Positions 55,193-63,976 of a stretch of DNA of 64,000 bases are shown here, one piece after another (the stretch's first letter is position 1; every line of letters starts with the position of its first letter). The notes beneath the pieces are model-generated. The model did no database searches. It was not told the origin of the DNA and saw only the letters and a list, made by a program, of their open reading frames with translations. Both the position numbers and the translations under genes were made by a program. This DNA comes from Mycobacterium xenopi. Its GTDB lineage: Bacteria > Actinomycetota > Actinomycetes > Mycobacteriales > Mycobacteriaceae. The DNA lies in NCBI RefSeq assembly GCF_009936235.1, contig NZ_AP022314.1, positions 310,001-374,000 on the forward strand, read 5' to 3'.

Positions 55193-55639
55193 CTAACTTG
55201 GACCCCCATTGCCGTCGAGCGGTTGCGAGCCCACCGCGTGCAGGAGTCGTTTGAACTCACGGCGTTCGGTGGGCGTGAGTTGAGCCAATAACCGCTCGTC
55301 GGCGACGCGCACAGCTGCTTCGGCGCGTTTTAACAGCGCCCTGCCTTTGCCGGTGAGCCGGGCCGGGAGCGCACGACCCGACGATACGGTGGCCGGCCGG
55401 GTCACCGCGCCCATGTCCTGCAGTCCGCGCAGCACCAGGTTCATCGCTTGCGGAGACACATTCGTGGCACGGGCCAGCTCGGCGCTGGACTGCCCCGGGA
55501 ACGTCGACAGAATCCGCAGGCACACGAACTCCGGCAGCCCGAGCCCGAGCGGCCCCAGCTCGGCGGTCACCTGAGGCCGCAGCGCCGTCATCGCGCGATA
55601 GAGCAGGTAGCCCAGCGGCTGATCCTCGTAGTCCGTCAT
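55193..55639 (-). CDS. MarR-family regulator
   Basis: A 148-residue winged-helix regulator (SAELARATNVSPQAMNLVLRGLQ is the recognition region). ATG 55639 (MTDYEDQPLG) is chosen; ATG 55648 would add MFD. It is divergent from the methyltransferase at 55685. A palindrome overlaps its start, so autoregulation and control of the methyltransferase are likely. Confidence 0.85.
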   Translation of the reverse strand: MTDYEDQPLGYLLYRAMTALRPQVTAELGPLGLGLPEFVCLRILSTFPGQSSAELARATNVSPQAMNLVLRGLQDMGAVTRPATVSSGRALPARLTGKGRALLKRAEAAVRVADERLLAQLTPTERREFKRLLHAVGSQPLDGNGGPS

Positions 55640-55663
55640 GTCAAACATGTTGACATATATCAA
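55639..55663. promoter_or_regulatory. Probable MarR operator in the divergent region
   Basis: TGTCAA and TTGACA at 55639-55655 are perfect inverted arms with a 5-base spacer. An overlapping near-palindrome TTGACATATATCAA occupies 55650-55663, and a further TTGATAA half-site is at about 55669. They lie over the start codon of the MarR gene and in the promoter space of the methyltransferase. Confidence 0.6.
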
Positions 55664-55684
55664 GCGGATTGATAAGTAAGTGGT

Positions 55685-56362
55685 ATGACTGAAGCATTGG
55701 AGTTCGACGAGGTTTACCGCGGCGAGTCCGCCCGAATCGGCCACGGTGTGCGTCCACCCTGGAGTCTCGGGGAACCCCAACCCGAGCTTGCCGCGCTGAT
55801 CGAGCAGGGCAAGTTTCACGGCGAGGTGCTGGATGTGGGCTGCGGTGAAGCCGCCATCTCGCTGTATCTCGCCGAACGTGGCTACACCACCGTCGGGCTC
55901 GACCTGTCACCGACGGCCGTCGAGCTGGCCCGCCGCGAAGCAGAAAAGCGCGGGCTTAGCAACGCCAGCTTCGAGGTCGCCGACATCAGCTCGTTCACCG
56001 GGTATGACGGACGGTTTGGCACCATCGTCGACAGCACGCTGTTTCACTCCATCCCGGTCGAGGCCAGAGAGGGATACCAGCAATCGATTGTCCGTGCCGC
56101 CGAACCGGGCGCATCGTATTTCGTCCTGGTCTTCGACAAGGCCGCGATCCCGGAGGGCCCACCGTATGCGGTCACCGAAGACGAACTGCGACAAGTGGTC
56201 TCGAAGTACTGGGTGATCGACGAGATCAAACCGGCCCGCATCTATGCGAACTGGCCCGAAGGCTACACCGAGATACCGGGTGCACCGCGCATGAAGATCG
56301 AAGTTGCACCCAACGGCCGCAAATCCGTTGCGGCCTGGCTGTTGTCGGCGCACTTGGGCTGA
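55685..56362 (+). CDS. Class I SAM-dependent methyltransferase
   Basis: A 225-residue methyltransferase with motif I VLDVGCGEAAISLYLAERG and acidic loop VGLDLSPTAVEL. ATG 55685. It resembles thiopurine/small-molecule methyltransferases. The MarR neighbour suggests induction by a toxic substrate. The 249 bases after it (56363-56611) contain scattered codons that resemble a decayed minus-strand gene (RPAKIKVNDRG in one frame) but nothing definite. Confidence 0.87.
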   Translation: MTEALEFDEVYRGESARIGHGVRPPWSLGEPQPELAALIEQGKFHGEVLDVGCGEAAISLYLAERGYTTVGLDLSPTAVELARREAEKRGLSNASFEVADISSFTGYDGRFGTIVDSTLFHSIPVEAREGYQQSIVRAAEPGASYFVLVFDKAAIPEGPPYAVTEDELRQVVSKYWVIDEIKPARIYANWPEGYTEIPGAPRMKIEVAPNGRKSVAAWLLSAHLG

Positions 56363-56611
56363 GTTGACGGCGCGCCGAGCAGAAATCCGGGACGCAGCAC
56401 CTGGCCTTCGTTGTCGCGTTCGACCGTGGGAAACGGTACCGGAGCAAACCAGCCCGCGGTCGTTGACTTTAATCTTGGCGGGGCGGATACCGTCGATCGC
56501 CACGGCGTCGAGATCGGCTCGCGCAACTCCGTCTCGGCGACCGCGGTATCGCCGCCCAGAAACCGGAGGCAGCCGTAGCAGGTTTGCCTACCGCACGGCC
56601 ACAGGAAGACG

Positions 56612-57220
56612 ATGCAACTGCTTTTGGTCCGGCACGCCTTGCCACTTCGGAGCGACCACGGCGAAGGGTCGGATCCTGAGCTCTCCGACGAGGGGTTGGC
56701 TCAGGCCGCTCGGCTGCCCGACGCGCTCGCGAAATATCCGATCGCGCGGGTGGTCAGTAGTCCGCAGCGCCGCGCCATCCAGACCGCAGAAGCGGTGGCC
56801 GCGGCCCGCAAGCTAGCGATCGAAGTCGACGACCGCTTCGCCGAATACGACCGCGACCTGCCGGTGTACATCCCCATCGAACACATTCGCGACGAGAATC
56901 CGCAGGAGTGGGCTCGCATGGCCGACGGTCATCTGCCCAGTTCGGTCGACGAACGCGCTTTCCGCGCCCGGGTCGGCGCCGCTGTGGACGGTGTGGTCGC
57001 CGCCGCCGGTCACGCGGACACCGTGGCCGTGTTCAGCCATGGCGGGGTCATCAACGTGGTGTTGCACCAGATCTTGGGCACCAAGCGGCTGCTGTCGTTT
57101 CCCATCGACTATGCGTCGGTGACCCGGTTGCTGTTTTCCCGCTCCGGGCAGGCCACCGTGGTGACGGTCAACTGCACCGAGCACGTGTGGGACCTGCTGC
57201 CCCGTAACAGGCGGCGATAG
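56612..57220 (+). CDS. Histidine phosphatase (phosphoglycerate mutase family)
   Basis: A 202-residue branch protein of the histidine phosphatase superfamily. The catalytic LVRHALPL (RH) is at the N-terminus, SSPQRRAIQTAEA follows and the second histidine is in VFSHGGVINVVL. ATG 56612. Its substrate is unknown; such phosphatases often accompany ACAD/APH genes of the type found just before. Confidence 0.88.
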   Translation: MQLLLVRHALPLRSDHGEGSDPELSDEGLAQAARLPDALAKYPIARVVSSPQRRAIQTAEAVAAARKLAIEVDDRFAEYDRDLPVYIPIEHIRDENPQEWARMADGHLPSSVDERAFRARVGAAVDGVVAAAGHADTVAVFSHGGVINVVLHQILGTKRLLSFPIDYASVTRLLFSRSGQATVVTVNCTEHVWDLLPRNRRR

Positions 57221-57223
57221 CCG

Positions 57224-57574
57224 CTACCGGCGGCGGGCCAGGTCCTTGCGCGCCGCGCGGCGCAGCTGATAGATCCGCGCGGTGCCGGCCAGCACGGTGA
57301 TCAGCCCGCCGCACACCGCCGCCAAAAGTATCGCCACGCCAAGCGGCAACGTCCACCGCCAACCGAGAAACGCGAACTGCGCGGACGTGGTGTTTTGCGC
57401 GATGAAGATCAGCAGCACGATCAAAATCAGCATGCCGACGGTCAATGCCGTCCACACCGCGGCAGCGCGGGTGAACCTGACCGACTCCGGGGCCGAGGGC
57501 GCCGCGGGTACCTGGCCGGATGGCGGCGTCTTTTGATGGGGCTGTTCGGGTGGTGCGGGTCGATCGCTGCTCAT
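57224..57574 (-). CDS. LapA-domain (DUF1049) membrane protein, Rv3760-like
   Basis: A 116-residue protein with a Pro-rich N-terminal tail, two membrane helices (TALTVGMLILIVLLIFI and LPLGVAILLAAVCGGLI) separated by AQNTTSAQFAFLGWRW, and a basic C-terminus (RRAARKDLARRR). This is the LapA/DUF1049 pattern. ATG 57574. Confidence 0.85.
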   Translation of the reverse strand: MSSDRPAPPEQPHQKTPPSGQVPAAPSAPESVRFTRAAAVWTALTVGMLILIVLLIFIAQNTTSAQFAFLGWRWTLPLGVAILLAAVCGGLITVLAGTARIYQLRRAARKDLARRR

Positions 57575-57669
57575 GGTGCCATCTTTGCCCGTTCCCGCAC
57601 AGAATGAAACCGAACGCGCCGGAAACCCGGCCGCCCACAGCTCGCAGCGTCGCATAGTTTCTGCGGCTA

Positions 57670-58623
57670 ATGTCGGCAGATATGACGACGCTGCGGCGGC
57701 GCGCGCGGGGCGCGACGGCGGTATTTGCCGTGGCGACATGGCTGGTGGCGGCTTGCGGCAACCCCAACCCCCTCGGGGCGGTATCGGGCAGCATGAAATC
57801 GATCGTCGTGGGGTCCGCCGACTTCCTGGAATCGAAGATTGTCGCCGAGGTCTACGCACAAGCCTTGCAAGCCAATGGTTTCAGTGTCGGGCGCCGACTG
57901 GGAATCGGCAGCCGCGAGACCTACATTCCGGCGCTGAAAGACCATTCCATCGACTTGGTGCCCGAGTACATCGGTAACCTCCTGCTGTATTTTCAACCGG
58001 ACTCGACGGTCACCATGCTCGACGCCGTCGAATTGGAGCTCTACAAACGGCTGCCAGGAGACTTGTCGATCTTGACGCCGTCGCCGGCTTCCGACACCGA
58101 CACGGTCACGGTCACGGCGGCCACGGCCGCGATGTGGAACCTGAAAACCATCGCCGACCTGGCGCCGCATTCACCGGAAGTCAAGCTCGCCGCCCCGTCG
58201 GCGTTCCAGACTCGACCGGCCGGTCTGCCCGGGCTGCGGCAGAAGTACGGGCTTGACATCAGCCCCGCCAACTTTGTGGCGATCAGCGACGGCGGGGGCC
58301 CGGTGACGGTGCGGGCGCTGGTGGACGGCACCGTCACCGCCGCCAACATCTTCAGCACCTCACCGGCAATCCCGCAGAACCACCTGGTGGTGCTGGAGGA
58401 CCCGGAGCACAACTTTCTCGCGGGAAATATTGTGCCGCTTGTAAACTCGCAAAAGAAATCGGACCACCTCAAAGATGTCCTCGACGCGGTGTCGGCCAGG
58501 CTGACCACCCTCGGTCTGGCCGACCTCAACGCTTCGGTATCGGGCAACTCAGGGGTCGATCCTGACGAGGCGGCGCGAAAATGGGTGCACGACAACGGCT
58601 TCGACCACCCGATCAGCCAGTGA
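57670..58623 (+). CDS. proX: ProX, glycine-betaine/osmoprotectant substrate-binding lipoprotein
   Basis: A 317-residue lipoprotein. A basic N-terminus and hydrophobic core end in LVAAC (lipid-anchored Cys29). The OpuAC-type binding domain has VGSADFLESKIVAEVYAQAL and VPEYIGNLLLYF. It captures a quaternary amine or related osmolyte for the ProV/ProW/ProZ transporter. ATG 57670; ATG 57682 is an alternative. Confidence 0.92.
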   Translation: MSADMTTLRRRARGATAVFAVATWLVAACGNPNPLGAVSGSMKSIVVGSADFLESKIVAEVYAQALQANGFSVGRRLGIGSRETYIPALKDHSIDLVPEYIGNLLLYFQPDSTVTMLDAVELELYKRLPGDLSILTPSPASDTDTVTVTAATAAMWNLKTIADLAPHSPEVKLAAPSAFQTRPAGLPGLRQKYGLDISPANFVAISDGGGPVTVRALVDGTVTAANIFSTSPAIPQNHLVVLEDPEHNFLAGNIVPLVNSQKKSDHLKDVLDAVSARLTTLGLADLNASVSGNSGVDPDEAARKWVHDNGFDHPISQ

Positions 58624-58630
58624 AGATTAG

Positions 58631-59752
58631 GTGCCTACACGCGGGAACGGATTCAGGTTGATCAGCTTCGAAAAGGCCACCAAAGTCTACGGCGACGGCA
58701 CCGTGGTCGTGGACAACCTGACCCTGGAAGTTCCGCGAGGCGCGCTGACGGTCTTCGTCGGGCCGTCCGGCTGCGGCAAGACGACGTCGATGCGGATGAT
58801 CAACCGGATGATCGAGCCGACGTCGGGCACAGTGATGGTCGACGGCGCGGACGTGTCCACGGTTAACCCGGTGAAGTTGCGGCTCGGCATCGGTTACGTC
58901 ATCCAAAACGCAGGATTGATGCCCCATCAGCGGGTGATCGACAACGTGGCCACCGTTCCGATACTGAAGGGCCAGTCCCGCCGGGCTGCGCGGCAGGCCG
59001 CCTACCGCGTACTCGAACAGGTCGGCCTGGATACCAAGCTGGCCACCCGGTATCCGGCGCAGCTTTCCGGCGGTGAGCAACAGCGCGTCGGCGTGGCGCG
59101 GGCGTTGGCCGCCGATCCGCCGATCTTGTTGATGGACGAGCCATTTTCGGCTGTCGACCCGGTGGTCCGGCGAGAACTGCAGCGCGAAATACTGTGCCTG
59201 CAAGCCGAATTGCACAAGACGATCGTGTTCGTCACACACGATATCGACGAGGCGGTCCGGCTGGCGGATTTGGTGGCGGTGTTCGGGCCGGGCGGCTCGC
59301 TGCAGCAGTACGACGAGCCCGCCCACGTATTGTCGCGTCCGGCCAACGATTTCGTGTCGCAGTTCGTCGGCCTCGGCCGCGGCTATCGCTGGCTGCAGTT
59401 CGTCGACGCGACCGGGCTGCCCCTGCACGACATCCCGCGTATCACCGAGTCCGACGCCGTGGAAGCCAGGCTGCGCGACGGCTGGGCGCTGGTCGTCGAC
59501 TCTCGCGGAGCACCGGTGGGCTGGATCGATGCCGACGGTGTGCAGCGCCACCAGGGTGGTGCGTCGTTGTCCGACAGCATCACACCTGTCGGCTCCCTGT
59601 TTCGGCCGCACGGGAATCTCAGCCAGGCTTTGGACGCAGCGCTGTCCTCGCCGGCGGCGATCGGTGTGGCCGTCGACGACGCAGGCAAGGTGATCGGGGG
59701 AGTGCTGGCCGCCGACGTGCTATCGCTGGTGGAATCCCGGCGGCGGGGTTGA
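58631..59752 (+). CDS. proV: ProV, osmoprotectant ABC transporter ATPase
   Basis: A 373-residue ABC ATPase: Walker A VGPSGCGKTTS, signature LSGGEQQRVGVARAL, Walker B ILLMDEPFSAVD, H-loop VTHDIDEAV. The C-terminal ~100 residues are a CBS-like regulatory part. GTG 58631 is used; TTG 58658 (LISFEKATKVYGDG) could be the true start because the family begins there. It follows proX by 7 bp. Confidence 0.92.
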   Translation: MPTRGNGFRLISFEKATKVYGDGTVVVDNLTLEVPRGALTVFVGPSGCGKTTSMRMINRMIEPTSGTVMVDGADVSTVNPVKLRLGIGYVIQNAGLMPHQRVIDNVATVPILKGQSRRAARQAAYRVLEQVGLDTKLATRYPAQLSGGEQQRVGVARALAADPPILLMDEPFSAVDPVVRRELQREILCLQAELHKTIVFVTHDIDEAVRLADLVAVFGPGGSLQQYDEPAHVLSRPANDFVSQFVGLGRGYRWLQFVDATGLPLHDIPRITESDAVEARLRDGWALVVDSRGAPVGWIDADGVQRHQGGASLSDSITPVGSLFRPHGNLSQALDAALSSPAAIGVAVDDAGKVIGGVLAADVLSLVESRRRG

Positions 59753-59754
59753 CC

Positions 59755-60441
59755 GTGCACTATCTGATGACCCACCTCAGCACCGCCTGGACGCTGACCG
59801 TGATCCACTTGCGGCTGTCGCTGATCCCGGTGCTGATCGGGTTGGCGATCGCGCTGCCGCTGGGTGTGTTGGTGCAGCGGACCACCGTGCTGCGACGGCT
59901 GACCACAGTCACCACCAGCGTCGTGTTCACCATCCCGTCGCTGGCCCTGTTCGTAGTGTTGCCGCTGATCATTCCGACCCGCATCCTCGACGAGGCCAAT
60001 GTCGTTGTCGCGCTTACCCTTTACACCACCGCGCTTTTGGTACGTGCGGTGCTCGAAGCGCTCGATGCGGTGCCGGCACATGTCCGCGACGCTGCCACCG
60101 CGGTCGGGCATAATGCGATCCGCCGGATGTTGAAAGTCGAACTTCCGCTGGCGATCCCGGTGCTGGTGTCGGGTCTGCGTGTGGTCGTCGTGACCAACAT
60201 CTCGATGGTTTCAGTGGGCGCCGTGATCGGCATCGGCGGGCTCGGCACCTGGTTTACCGAGGGATATCAGGCCAACAAGAGTGACCAGATCGTCGCGGGC
60301 ATCATCGCTATCTTCGTGCTCGCGGTGGCGCTCGACGTGCTGATCATGCTCGCCGGCCGGCTGGCCACGCCGTGGGAGCGTGCGGCACGCCGGGGCGGTC
60401 GACGCCAGATCCGGGCACCGGTCGTCGGCGGTGCGCGATGA
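59755..60441 (+). CDS. proW: ProW, osmoprotectant ABC transporter permease
   Basis: A 228-residue permease with about five to six membrane helices and the BPD_transp_1 EAA loop (DAATAVGHNAIRRMLKVELP). GTG 59755 is two bases after the proV stop; it ends in ATGA overlap with proZ. Confidence 0.92.
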   Translation: MHYLMTHLSTAWTLTVIHLRLSLIPVLIGLAIALPLGVLVQRTTVLRRLTTVTTSVVFTIPSLALFVVLPLIIPTRILDEANVVVALTLYTTALLVRAVLEALDAVPAHVRDAATAVGHNAIRRMLKVELPLAIPVLVSGLRVVVVTNISMVSVGAVIGIGGLGTWFTEGYQANKSDQIVAGIIAIFVLAVALDVLIMLAGRLATPWERAARRGGRRQIRAPVVGGAR

Positions 60442-61190
60442 CCTACCTGACCCAGGCGTTGGCTTACCTCTTCACGTTGGACAACTGGCTCGGGCCGGTC
60501 GGGTTGGCCGCCCGCACACTCGAGCATCTGGAGTACACCGTTGCGGCGGTCGCGGTTTCGGCGGCGATCGCGATCCCGATCGGGCTGGTCATCGGACACA
60601 CCGGTCGCGGCACGATCGTCGTGGTCGGCATCGTCAATGGGCTGCGCGCCCTGCCGACGCTCGGGGTGTTGCTGCTGGGTGTGTTGTTGTGGGGGCTGGG
60701 CCTGGTGCCACCGATCGTCGCGTTGATGCTGCTGGGCATCCCGCCGCTGCTGGCCAGCACGTACGCCGGTGTGGCCAACGTCGACCGCACGGTGGTCGAC
60801 GCCGCTCGCGCCATGGGGATGACCGAGACCCAGCTGTTGTTGCGCGTGGAGGTGCCCAACGCGCTGCCGCTCATTATCGGAGGGTTACGCACCGCGACGC
60901 TTCAGGTGGTCGCCACCGCGACGGTGGCCGCCTACGCCAGTCTGGGCGGGCTGGGTCGTTACCTGATCGACGGGATCAAAGTGCGCCAGTTTCACATCGC
61001 GGTGGTTGGTGCGCTGATGGTGGCCGCGCTGGCGCTGATTCTCGATGCGGCGCTGGCATTTGCGGTGTGGCTGTCTGTGCCGGGTACCGGCAGGATCAGC
61101 AGACCTCCGGTCAACGGCCAGCGCGCCTCGCAAGTCGCGCTCCGTGACGCAACGAGCCACGGGCGTGAACCGGTGCCGCAGACCGGATGA
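60438..61190 (+). CDS. proZ: ProZ, osmoprotectant ABC transporter permease
   Basis: A 250-residue permease paralogous to ProW, EAA loop DAARAMGMTETQLLLRVEVP. ATG 60438 overlaps the proW stop. ProW and ProZ form the heterodimeric channel. The C-terminal ~35 residues after the last helix are polar and unlike the family core. Confidence 0.92.
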   Translation: MTYLTQALAYLFTLDNWLGPVGLAARTLEHLEYTVAAVAVSAAIAIPIGLVIGHTGRGTIVVVGIVNGLRALPTLGVLLLGVLLWGLGLVPPIVALMLLGIPPLLASTYAGVANVDRTVVDAARAMGMTETQLLLRVEVPNALPLIIGGLRTATLQVVATATVAAYASLGGLGRYLIDGIKVRQFHIAVVGALMVAALALILDAALAFAVWLSVPGTGRISRPPVNGQRASQVALRDATSHGREPVPQTG

Positions 61191-61244
61191 GCGAAGCCCG
61201 CCACCTGGCTACAACCGAGAAGACCCGTCGCTTACCGTATACGC

Positions 61245-61850
61245 GTGAACCCAGCCCCGTCGGACACCACGAAAAGCCCTTGGCCGGCGATGCTGACTTG
61301 GCGGGCGCACGACGCCTCGCGTATGGAGTCGGTGCGGATCCAGTTGTCCGGCAAGCGGATTAAGGCCAATGGGCGGATTGTGGCGGCCGCCACAGCATCG
61401 AACCCGGCGTTCGGTGCCTACTACGACTTGCAGACCGACGAGACGGGCGCCACCAAGCGGCTCGGGCTGACCGTGACACTGGCGGAGCGGGAACGCCAGC
61501 TCTCCGTTGCCCGCGACGAGGAGAACATGTGGCTGGTGACCGATCACCGCGGCGAATCACGCGCGGCCTACGACGGCGCTCTTGACGTCGACGTGGTGTT
61601 CAGCCCGTTCTTCAACGCGTTGCCGATTCGCCGGTGCGGGCTGCATGAGCACGCCGAATCCATCACAGTGCCGATGGTTTATGTGAGATTGCCGGAGATG
61701 TCGGTTGACGCGGCTACCGTCAGCTACACCAGCACCGGCCGCGGAAGCACCGAAGGCATCAAGCTGCGCTCACCGGTCGCCGATACCACCATCACCGTCG
61801 ACGCCGACGGGTTCATCGTGGATTACCCAGGCTTGGCAGAGCGGATCTGA
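61245..61850 (+). CDS. Putative glycolipid-binding domain protein (Rv3755c-like)
   Basis: A 201-residue protein of the DUF1089/putative glycolipid-binding family (TWRAHDASRMESVRIQLSG, LHEHAESITVPMVYVRLPE). Beta-rich, no signal peptide. GTG 61245. Its 3' end overlaps the convergent tyrA by 38 bp. Confidence 0.85.
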   Translation: MNPAPSDTTKSPWPAMLTWRAHDASRMESVRIQLSGKRIKANGRIVAAATASNPAFGAYYDLQTDETGATKRLGLTVTLAERERQLSVARDEENMWLVTDHRGESRAAYDGALDVDVVFSPFFNALPIRRCGLHEHAESITVPMVYVRLPEMSVDAATVSYTSTGRGSTEGIKLRSPVADTTITVDADGFIVDYPGLAERI

Positions 61851-62772
61851 TCACCCCGCCGGCTCGCCCCAACGCGGCCAATTCCTGGCGCCAGTTCTCC
61901 GCCCCGATGACGACGGTCACGATATCCGGCCGCGGGAAGCTGTCGTAGCGGGTGCGCGCGGCGTGACCGGCGTCGACAAGCTCAGCCACCGATTGGTTGG
62001 CGGCCAGCGCGTCGCGGGCCCGGGTGAGCAGTTCGAGGACACGGTCCAGCGCCGGCAGCAAGTGTTCGGAGTTGGCTTCACACATCGCCCGCACCAGATC
62101 CGGTGCGCTGGCCGCGACGCGGGTGCCGTCGCGGAAGGAGCCGGCGGCCAAGGCGAAGGCGAGCGGAACCTCGCCGGCGGTGACGGCCAACGCCTCGGCA
62201 AGCAGGTGCGGCAGATGCGAGATGGCGGCCGCGGCGGCGTCGTGCTCGTCGGATCGCGCAGGCACCACGACCGAGCCGCAGTCGAGCGCCAGATTCATCA
62301 CCGTCGACCACACCGCTGGGTCTACGTGGTCGTCTACCGCGATCACCCAGGGAGCGCCGGTGAACAACCGCCCGTGGCCGGCGGACCACCCGGAGTGCGC
62401 GGTGCCCGTCATCGGGTGCCCGCCAACGAAGCGGGCCTGCAGGCCGGCGGCGGTGACCTCTTCGAGGACCGCGCTTTTGACGCTGGTGACGTCGGTCAGC
62501 GGACAGTGGGGCGCATAGTCACGGATGTGGGCGAGCATGCTCGGCAAGGCCGGCATCGGAACGGCGAGCACGATTAGTGCGTCGACGGCGGCGGCCCGCT
62601 TCAGCGCTTCGCTGATGTCGGTGGTGGCGTCGAAGCCGTCGAATCGCGCCGCCTGCACGCCCTCCACTGAGCGGTTGTAGCCGAACACCTCGTAGCCCGC
62701 CGCCGTGGCCGCCCGCATCAGCGAGCCACCGATCAATCCGAGCCCCAGCACGCACACCGGTGTCTTCGCCAC
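61813..62772 (-). CDS. tyrA: TyrA, prephenate dehydrogenase
   Basis: A 319-residue NAD-dependent dehydrogenase that makes 4-hydroxyphenylpyruvate for tyrosine. VCVLGLGLIGGSLMRAA is the nucleotide-binding motif; SAVLEEVTAAGLQARFVGGHPMTGT and SHLPHLLAEALAV are the substrate/helical regions. GTG 62772 (AKTPV) matches the homologue; ATG 62790 would add six residues. Confidence 0.92.
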   Translation of the reverse strand: MAKTPVCVLGLGLIGGSLMRAATAAGYEVFGYNRSVEGVQAARFDGFDATTDISEALKRAAAVDALIVLAVPMPALPSMLAHIRDYAPHCPLTDVTSVKSAVLEEVTAAGLQARFVGGHPMTGTAHSGWSAGHGRLFTGAPWVIAVDDHVDPAVWSTVMNLALDCGSVVVPARSDEHDAAAAAISHLPHLLAEALAVTAGEVPLAFALAAGSFRDGTRVAASAPDLVRAMCEANSEHLLPALDRVLELLTRARDALAANQSVAELVDAGHAARTRYDSFPRPDIVTVVIGAENWRQELAALGRAGGVIRSALPSLGNPR

Positions 62773-62882
62773 CGTTCCAGGTTGGCACATTTTTCGGCTG
62801 GCGTTTCACCGCCGGCCCAGGCGGTCAGATGTGCTGGCATTGGCTGGTCAAGCCGCCTGCAGACCGACTAGCGTATGCGGCC

Positions 62883-63404
62883 ATGGGAGCACAACGGGCC
62901 TCCGCGCAGGGCCCGTCCGCGGACACGCCGGACGGCTTCGGCGTTGCTGTCGTTCGCGAGGACGGCAAATGGCGTTGTTCTGCCATGCGTCCCAAGGTGT
63001 TGACCAGTTTGGCTGCCGCCGAGACCGATTTGCGCGAATTACGCAGCGCTGGAGCTGTTTTCGGGCTGATTGACGTAGACGACGAGTTTTTCGTCATCGT
63101 GCGCCCGGCACCGTCGGGCACCCGGCTGCTTTTGTCGGACGCGACCGCGGCGCTGGACTACGACATTGCCGCCGAGGTTCTGGAAAACCTCGATGCCGAG
63201 ATCGACCCCGAAGATCTCGAGGACGCCGAACCGTTCGAGGAGGGCGATCTCGGTCTGCTGTCCGATATCGGTCTCCCCGAGGCCGTGCTGGGCGTCATCC
63301 TCGACGAAACCGACCTGTATGCCGATGAGCAGGTGGCTCGCATCGCCGAGGAGATGGGTTTCGCCGAGGAGTTGTCCGCGGTGCTTGAGCGTCTCGGTCG
63401 GTGA
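62883..63404 (+). CDS. tRNA adenosine deaminase-associated protein (Rv3753c-like)
   Basis: A 173-residue acidic protein (AEIDPEDLEDAEPFEEGDLG, RIAEEMGFAEELSAVLERLG) of the conserved family always found before tadA in actinobacteria. ATG 62883. Overlaps tadA by GTGA. Function presumed to be linked to tRNA editing, not shown. Confidence 0.9.
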   Translation: MGAQRASAQGPSADTPDGFGVAVVREDGKWRCSAMRPKVLTSLAAAETDLRELRSAGAVFGLIDVDDEFFVIVRPAPSGTRLLLSDATAALDYDIAAEVLENLDAEIDPEDLEDAEPFEEGDLGLLSDIGLPEAVLGVILDETDLYADEQVARIAEEMGFAEELSAVLERLGR

Positions 63405-63859
63405 GTAGCGACGAGGATTTGATTCGAGCAGCGCTCGCGGTCGCCGCCACCGCCGGTCCTGGTGACGTGCCGGTGGGCGCGGTGATCGTCGGTCCCGACG
63501 GAACGGAGCTGGCGCGGGCGGTCAACGCTCGCGAAGCTCTCGGCGATCCTACTGCGCATGCCGAGATCCTGGCGATGCGGGCCGCGGCCGCCGCGCTCGG
63601 CGACGGTTGGCGGCTGGAGGGCACCACACTTGCGGTCACCGTCGAGCCCTGCACGATGTGCGCGGGCGCTGTTGTGATGGCGCGGGTCGCCCGGCTGGTG
63701 TTCGGGGCGTGGGAACCGAAAACCGGAGCGGTCGGCTCGCTGTGGGACGTGGTGCGGGATCGGCGGCTCAACCACCGCCCGGCTGTGCGCGGCGGCGTGC
63801 TGGCCGACGAATGCGCCGCCCTGCTCGAGGACTTCTTCGCCCGCCAGCGATTGGGGTGA
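63401..63859 (+). CDS. tadA: TadA, tRNA-specific adenosine deaminase
   Basis: A 152-residue zinc deaminase that converts A34 to inosine in tRNA-Arg(ACG); that tRNA gene is at 43483. HAE (His53, Glu55) and PCTMC (Cys84, Cys87) are the zinc and catalytic residues. GTG 63401, coupled to the preceding gene. Confidence 0.95.
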   Translation: MSSDEDLIRAALAVAATAGPGDVPVGAVIVGPDGTELARAVNAREALGDPTAHAEILAMRAAAAALGDGWRLEGTTLAVTVEPCTMCAGAVVMARVARLVFGAWEPKTGAVGSLWDVVRDRRLNHRPAVRGGVLADECAALLEDFFARQRLG

Positions 63860-63888
63860 TCGGCTCCAGGTTGGGTAAGCTGCTCGGC

Positions 63889-63976
63889 GGTGGTGTGTCC
63901 GAGCGGCCTAAGGAGCACGCCTCGAAAGCGTGTGACGGGTAACCCCCGTCCGAGGGTTCAAATCCCTCCGCCACCG
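63889..63976 (+). tRNA. tRNA-Ser (anticodon CGA)
   Basis: Acceptor GGTGGTG pairs CGCCACC with one G-U; anticodon loop CTCGAAA (CGA); long variable arm; T-loop GTTCAAATC. Third serine tRNA of the window. Confidence 0.95.

Noticed and set aside
56363..56611. A gene between the methyltransferase and the histidine phosphatase
   Set aside because: Protein-like fragments occur on the minus strand but in different frames and with no family I recognise, so no feature is claimed.
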